A stretch of DNA of 64,000 nucleotides from Erodium maritimum (taxonomy: Eukaryota > Streptophyta > Magnoliopsida > Geraniales > Geraniaceae), in contig OY997595.1 of assembly GCA_963921825.1 (NCBI GenBank), positions 19,461,228 to 19,525,227 on the forward strand. Reading direction: 5' to 3'. Both the position numbers and the translations under genes were made by a program. Numbering within the stretch: position 1 is the stretch's first letter; every line of letters starts with the position of its first letter. This document shows positions 58,263-64,000 of the stretch, one piece after another. The notes beneath the pieces are model-generated. The model was not told where the DNA came from and made no database searches. It saw only the letters and a program-made list of their open reading frames with translations.

Positions 58263-59318
58263 TAGAGAGATGAATGATTACTAATTAATTGTTTTGGCCA
58301 GATATCACAATGCTCACAAATATGTTTCCTTTTTTTGTTTTCTTACTCTTGCTTCTCGGCCTACGGTTTAGAATTATTGTATGAGCATTATATATATTAT
58401 GCTTCATGTTAAATATGAACTTGAGGATCCCTACCAAATATAAAAACACATTCCTCTTCCACACAAAAAAAACTCTACTATCGATCCATGATGGACGTCC
58501 ACTAATTTGTATAGTCGAGAAAAACGAGTCGCCACGTCTGGTTCCTCCTTAATAAGATACATATCTAATTCAGATTTAAAAGCTCCAACATGTGAGGTAT
58601 CGACAAAGGGATTAATATATTAACCGTGAAAATTTTAATCGTATTGTCGATCTTCATATGACTTGAATAGTTATAATGTCTTTCTAGAAGCCAATTATGG
58701 CTTGTGGAGGAAGTGAGAATTTTGCGCCCACTGGCAATGTCACATGGGTTTACAAGGTCACACATAAGAAAAAGCACAAACCTAGTTGGACATTTTATGT
58801 ACTAAAAAGGTGTGTATGTCATTAATTATAAAAAGAGTCATTACGCTATATAGAGCCCTAGAGGGTCTCTTTAGAAAAAAAAAACTCTGAGACAGATGAA
58901 CCGTGACAACCGGTGTTGGAAGAGTCATAAAGGTGAACTAAAAGTAAATCTAAACTATGACGAAACCACTAACTACTGCTCAAGGTGTTGCCTAGATGTT
59001 GCATACTCTATAGAATGCGACCGAGCATGCGATCATTGGTTTCAAAATGAGACATAGCTCTGATTAGGGACCCCTCCCAAGGCCAGTCCCTGGAGCACTA
59101 GATTCCTTTCATTCCTCCTGGTGGGCTGCTACCCCGCCCTAGCCCGATCCTCCCGGGGTTCCCCAAGAGAACCCCTCTTCACTCCTCCCGTATCATCTCC
59201 CTCTCTATTTCTGTTCCCAAGCCTGCGCCCAGGTGGCATGAGGCTTGTGTCCATGGTTCCCTTGCTACCAGAGAGTTGGGCGATCACCAAGTTTTCCAGC
59301 CTAGATCAGCCTAGATCG
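58263..59318. other. Unassigned DNA
   Basis: AT-rich to about 58860. 59070-59300 is GC-richer and has an open plus frame (PAPRWHEACVHGSLATRELG) that recalls LINE ORF1 5' regions, but the evidence is too weak for a call. Confidence 0.35.
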
Positions 59319-61438
59319 TGTCACGCCCCAAATCCGGTATTGATCGGACCCGAGACGTGACTTAGTGAATTTAAATAAAGCAGTAAAAGAGATAAGTAAT
59401 ATCTGAAAAAGATGAAATAATATAAAACACGGAAGTTCAAAACCCTGAGTCACAGTTCAGTCAAATACAATAATCCAAGAATAAAGGTACGTCTCTACGA
59501 ACACAAAATAAAGACAATCCCGGACCCTCGCTAGCCACGTGCTCCGCGGTGTCCTCTACTCCAAGTCGAAGCTAAAACCTGAAGAAAACACGGTAAGGGG
59601 TGAGCTTGACGCTCAGTAGGGAGAAACCATAAAAACTTCCTCATTTCGGATTTACCAGAAATGCTATTCCACAATTTAAATCACATTAAAAAGTTTGATA
59701 TAACGATGCGACAATTAAGCCAAATTTAAAGACAAAAACCCCTTTTTAAACCCGACGCTCAACGATCCAACCATAACAACTTTAACTCAATCACCAACCA
59801 TTAAACCAGGCACACAACGAAGAGAACAATCCAAGTAAGACACCTAAGTACATTTCCGAACTAACTTTTAACGATTAAAGGGAGAAGGCGACAACGAGAA
59901 ACTGTAACTCAAATTAAACAACCTTCACTTTACTCGACCACAAACTATCCCGAAAATCCTCGTCCAGAACCCCTTCACGACCGACTAACGGATAACCACA
60001 AAGATGACGCTTTAACTTACACGGAAAACACACACAAGAACTCAGCATCAAACAATCAAAATCAAGTCATTCACGGTCACACACAACTCAATCAAGGAAA
60101 ACCCATAGCCACAACACAGAAATACTCATTCAAACCAAAACATTAATAAAACACACAACTCGTAACCATTGCACGATCTTGGGAGCAACCCGCTCGGCCC
60201 GGCGCAGCCGCACACAACTTCCCCAACACAAAGTCAGGATAGGCGGTCGACCTCATCGCGGAACACATCGTTTTACCGATCGACGGAAGGCAGGGAAATC
60301 CCCCCTTTCTTGCCTCATCTCTCGCGGTGCTCAACACAGCGTTTTACCGAGTGCTAGTCGGAAGGTAGGGAAACCACCTCTTCGTGGGACACAACGTTTT
60401 ACCGAATCAGGGTCGGAAGGTAGGGAAACCACTTTTCTCATGTAACCACAGTACAACACAATATCACCCTTCACCGATTGCGCGCCGGAAGGTACGATAC
60501 ACCTGACGGAAGTACATCTCTCACACTTTACCGGCCGCGCATCAGAAGGTACAACACCCTCTCGGGCACAACTCAACCAAGTAACACCAGAACAATCACA
60601 ATCAAAATCACAATCATAATCACAACTACAGGTAACCATAGTACCACCACCACAATCCTGATCACGTCGATCTATCACTCACCCGACCATATCACAACCA
60701 ATGATTTACATCATAACAATCACAACACACTTTCCCACACATAGCAACGACATGTTACACCGAATATAATATGCTTTGACCCTTAATTACACTCACAATT
60801 GTTCCATACTTACCATCACTTACCGACACCACACTCCACTTGGTAACCCCACCGGCTTAACCGGTATTCAATCCCCAACATCCCCAGTTCAACATATCAG
60901 ATAAAACAGGAAAATCCACTCAATCACTAACATGCATAGACAAGTTCAATTCTACACATTTTCATGTTCGTTATTTATTAACCGTTCAAGCATCACAGAG
61001 CACACAAGCAGATATATTCAGCAACCAATCCTACGGGCGCGACATGACCCAATTATACCAGCATGGTAATTTCCCAAGACAGTAATCATAAAAGTTCACA
61101 GTTTATAAATCTAGCTAGTTATTCACGTCCTATATGCATACTAGTTCTTTAACCGGTTATTAAGTTTCCCTATATGCATTCTAATATATCCGTAATAAAG
61201 CGAGTTTCGAGGTAATCCCTACCTCAAGAAGAACCACAGCTGCGTCTCCTAGCTGCTGATGTTCGGGCCTACCTCCAGTCTTCTCCGTGCTCGGGGTAAA
61301 GGCCTGTTTTTAACACAAAAGGGACGGTCATCAGTCCCGGTTCATTCCGTAACGGTTGATGCGGGTGCATTTTAACACATAAAAGGACCACTTTATACCG
61401 AGATATATAGGCTTTTAGTCCCGATTCTCTATCATATA
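59319..61438 (-). repeat. LTR (minus), U3 end not seen
   Basis: It starts with the inverted U5 terminus TGTCACGCCCCAAATCCGG, with GATCG at 59314-59318 as a possible target duplication. It holds the hairpin at 59601-59615 (stem TGAGC/GCTCA, pentaloop GTCAA) and a tandem array (60190-60560) built on GTTTTACCGA and CGGAAGGTAGGGAAACCAC. It is related to the LTR at 36943-38575 through CTGCGTCTCCTAGCTGCTGA. It is broken at about 61438 by the Athila/Tat-like LTR, and its remainder must lie beyond the window. Confidence 0.7.
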
Positions 61439-63197
61439 TGTAGGTTTAGCATGAATAATTGATTTTATCGATATATTCGGTGTTTTGATGGATTTCCGGC
61501 GTATTTTGGGTGTTTTGTGCTTGTGGACCGTCAAGTGGGTCGATTTTGTCCGCTTCAAAATATATTCATGATTGGTCTTGTTTTGTAGGTATTGAAAAGT
61601 GGAATTTTTTGGCGCAAGAACGAGATCGATCGGAGTCCAAACGAAGCCAGAGCGAGCAAAATAGCGAAAAAGGTTGAAAAATAGAGCCACAAACCAGGAG
61701 CTAACACGTGTCCCGACCACAGCCGCCGCTCACCCCAGCTCGCGACACGTGGCGCCGCCTCTCAGCCGCCATTCCATCTCTACGCGACACGTGTCCAACA
61801 GCCCCTAACCTCCGCGCGCGTGGCGCCTCCGCCTGCTGCCACGTGGCGCTACCCAGCCGCCACTTCCGCTGGACCCGCCGCAATCCTCCCAGCTCGCGCC
61901 ACCTGTCCCTGCCTGGCCCATGTCAGCCGCCACTCAGCACCAGCCCGCCACTTGTCCCTCAGCTCAGCCTCTCCCTTTGCGACACCTGTACCGCCTGTCC
62001 CCTCTCATCTGCTGACACGTGCTAGGGCAGCTGCTCCTCTCCTCCTCATTTATTTGCAGCGCCGCAGCAGAATTGAGAGAGCTTCTTCACCGATTTTTTT
62101 GGACAGAGAGCAGCGAGAGAACCAGAAGGCCATTTTCTGTACAGTTTTGTTTTATTTTTTAGATAGAATTTAAAGGAGAGTATTATTTTGGATCATTTGT
62201 TTAGAATCAAAATATTTGGTGGTTTGAGAATCATTTGAGATTTATTTGAGTGTTGATTTTTGGAGACAATCTCCATTGTTGGCTACACAAGTGGGTTTCT
62301 TTTGGTGGATCTTCAAGAGCTTAAAAGAGAGGGATCAAAGAAGAGGAAGAGCAACATTAGACGACTAATTTGGTGATTGTATCTCAACTTTTATCTTCAT
62401 TATGAGTTTAATTGTTTGTCTCTTTTCATTCTTGCATTTTCTCACCATGAACACCTAAACCCCCAAATTTCTAGGGTCATGGGGGATTAGAGTAGGGATT
62501 TCCATGTTTTGAATGTTTCGATTGTGGTGTTGTTGATTTGTATTAGTGTCTATGATTGATTTGTGCTTAATGCTTTACCTCCCGTGTAGGCTTGGTAATT
62601 GTTTCGAATAAGGATTCGTCGCTCGAAAGAGGAGGATTCTAATTAAGTCAAAAATCGATCATAGGTTGGATTTAAACCTTAGCTAGAACTAGCGGGGTTA
62701 ATACAATTGCAATAGCCATAGACTTGTTTGGTCGAAAGTTAGAAGTTTTCATAGAGCTTAACGCTTTGGGTCTTCCTACATCGTGATTCGAAAGAACTCG
62801 GTGGTTACATTCCATTAGGGTCCGAATCGTTCGAAAGAAGTTAGGACTAGAGTCGAGACAACTCGTTGCCTCTACAATAAATCGACATCGCTACAATCGA
62901 ACGTGTTCAATTTTATGGAGTGAACTCGATGAACCCATGCCCTTGCTCTCTCTTCACTTGACTCAAGATAAGAAAGCTCTCTGTTAAATTTTGTATTTGC
63001 TTTTTAGTCGTTATAGGTTTATTTTCCAAATATAAAAACTCGATTTTTACCGAAACAGTTTAGCTACAAGCTTTGAATAGTGAGTGATTGGCTATTGCTC
63101 CTTTGGGCTCGATATTCCGGACTTCAAATCCGATTACTACTTGACGGCCGGTGCACTTGCCGTGCTCAAGTTTGCGATTAAAACCCGTAGGGCGTCA
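61439..63197 (+). repeat. 5' LTR of an Athila/Tat-like Ty3/gypsy element
   Basis: It starts TGTAGGTTTAGC and ends AGGGCGTCA (1.76 kb), shortly before a tRNA-Asp-type primer site. Internal text such as GAGATCGATCGGAGTCC, and the region 61710-62040 rich in GACACGTG/CCACGTGGCGC blocks, fits Athila/Tat LTR style. Exact ends are inferred, since the partner LTR is outside the window. Confidence 0.6.
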
Positions 63198-63204
63198 AGT
63201 TTTA

Positions 63205-63222
63205 TGGCGCCGTTGCCGGGGA
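63205..63222 (+). other. Primer binding site (tRNA-Asp type)
   Basis: TGGCGCCGTTGCCGGGGA, the standard primer site of Athila and Tat lineage elements in plants. Confidence 0.85.
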
Positions 63223-63318
63223 GCAATTAGGCGACCCTTGCTATATAGTTTGTGCTACGTCTGTTTCATTCTTGTATATATATTTTTTTTCTAGTTCATT
63301 ATTTGCATTGTAGCTTTT

Positions 63319-64000
63319 ATGAAGAATTGGTTCCCTTATAAAGGGTGTTGTGATATATGTGGAGCTAATGATCATTATTTTTACAATTGCGAGGTTCTTT
63401 TGCATTCAAGGGACTATAGTCAAAATCGGGGGGACGCTTCCACTTTTGAACTGCCTAGTGAAGAGGATTTTTGTCTAGCTTTTCCAAACCGATTTGAGGA
63501 GGAAAAGCGACATGATGAGATGGACGAGATGGACGAGATGATGAGGAAACAATAGGAACAAGCGTCCATGGTCCAAGTGCTTCAAGGTCAAATGAATGAT
63601 CTCGTGCAATTGATTAATGAGACAAACTTTGATGATCAAGCAGTCCACATTGAGGATGATCATTCCGAGCACTTATGTGACATAACAGAAAAAGAAACTC
63701 GTGATTCAACCATGAGTTTAGAGGTAAGTGCAGAATGTGAGGTATCAAGTTCTTATCCCTCTTCTATTATGCCAATTCAATCTCCATGTAGTGTTGATGC
63801 ATTGGATTATATAGATGTAAATAATGAATGTACAGTTGTAGAAAATTGTTCACAAATTCTTGATGAGCCAAATATTTCCATAGTATCCATAGAGTTGGCT
63901 GACAGATCGATTAGATATCCAAGGGGTACTATGGAAGATGCTCTCAAGAGAGGGGTTATGTTTGAATCTCCCATTGATTTTATTTTGCTAGACATCGAGC
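63319..64000 (+). pseudogene. Condensed gag zinc knuckle-protease fragment, Athila/Tat-like (runs off window)
   Basis: The ATG at 63319 is only 97 bp after the primer site. A CCHC knuckle (CDICGANDHYFYNC) starts at residue 12, so the matrix and capsid parts of Gag are missing. A TAG at 63553-63555 interrupts the frame. It then stays open to the window end through an acidic linker to LADRSIRYPRG, then DFILLDIE. That motif is the C-terminal half of the Athila/Tat protease; the catalytic D-S/T/L-GA segment that should precede it is absent. It looks like a deletion derivative fusing the Gag C-terminus to the protease C-terminus. Confidence 0.75.

Noticed and set aside
58348..58364. GCTTCTCGGCCTACGG resembling the start of U2 snRNA
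   Set aside because: Only about a dozen bases match the U2 5' end; nothing downstream fits the branch-site recognition region.
61300..61438. Possible miniature DNA transposon (AGTCCCGGTT and TTTAGTCCCGATT motifs)
   Set aside because: The motifs do not form a convincing inverted pair with a target duplication; they may be part of the LTR.
35289..61438. CRISPR-like interpretation of the regular tandem arrays
   Set aside because: Units are adjacent repeats without unique spacers, lie inside LTRs, and the genome is plant nuclear.
61708..62173. Plus-strand Pro/Ser-rich frames of 105-117 codons in the Athila/Tat-like LTR
   Set aside because: They coincide with repeated CCACGTGGCGC-type blocks; no conserved domain.

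Overview
The window is nuclear plant DNA, most likely from a flowering plant and probably a eudicot (the lineage is an inference). It holds one intact, six-exon host gene in a dense bed of retrotransposons and DNA-transposon debris. The host gene is cytosolic glyoxalase II (32347-34946, minus strand). All of its metal-binding motifs and consensus splice sites are visible, and it encodes 258 residues. Everything else of size is mobile DNA, most of it decayed.

Layout. 1-4158: remnants of a PIF/Harbinger transposase, a hAT-like non-autonomous element, a TRIM-like element and unassigned DNA. 4159-19606: a short non-coding poly(A) retroposon split by a 14.3 kb Ty3/gypsy (Tekay/Del-like) insertion. 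The insertion is bounded by 5073-5077 and 19385-19389 (GACAC) and contains an inverted LTR-leader-gag block. 19632-22045: an ORF1-only LINE-type retroposon with a 15 bp target duplication. 24327-31755: a full-length LINE (7.4 kb, minus) with a 15 bp target duplication; both ORFs are broken. 32347-34946: glyoxalase II. 35284-49588: a solo LTR that has been invaded twice, once by a non-autonomous Ty3/gypsy unit (itself carrying a nested solo LTR) and once by another solo LTR. Target duplications allow the order of events to be read. 49674-52441: a further solo LTR. 53210-55778: a SANT/Myb-like PIF-associated pseudogene with a 130 bp CTT/GAA tract, and upstream of it an RRM ORF1-only retroposon whose ORF is still open. 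57084-58262: a second member of the short non-coding retroposon family. 59319-64000: an LTR interrupted by the 5' part of an Athila/Tat-like element that runs off the window.

Three things stand out. (1) Two Ty3/gypsy insertions have inverted LTR architecture inside clean target-site duplications, and one of them has two U5-type termini. (2) RNA structure is conserved in these elements: two leader stem-loops in three diverged leaders, with compensatory changes and a GACG/GATG loop, and a short, mostly GNRA-looped hairpin in every LTR carrying the shared motif. (3) ORF1-only and ORF-less poly(A) retroposons look like parasites of the LINE machinery. All boundaries were read by eye; no alignments or database searches were run.
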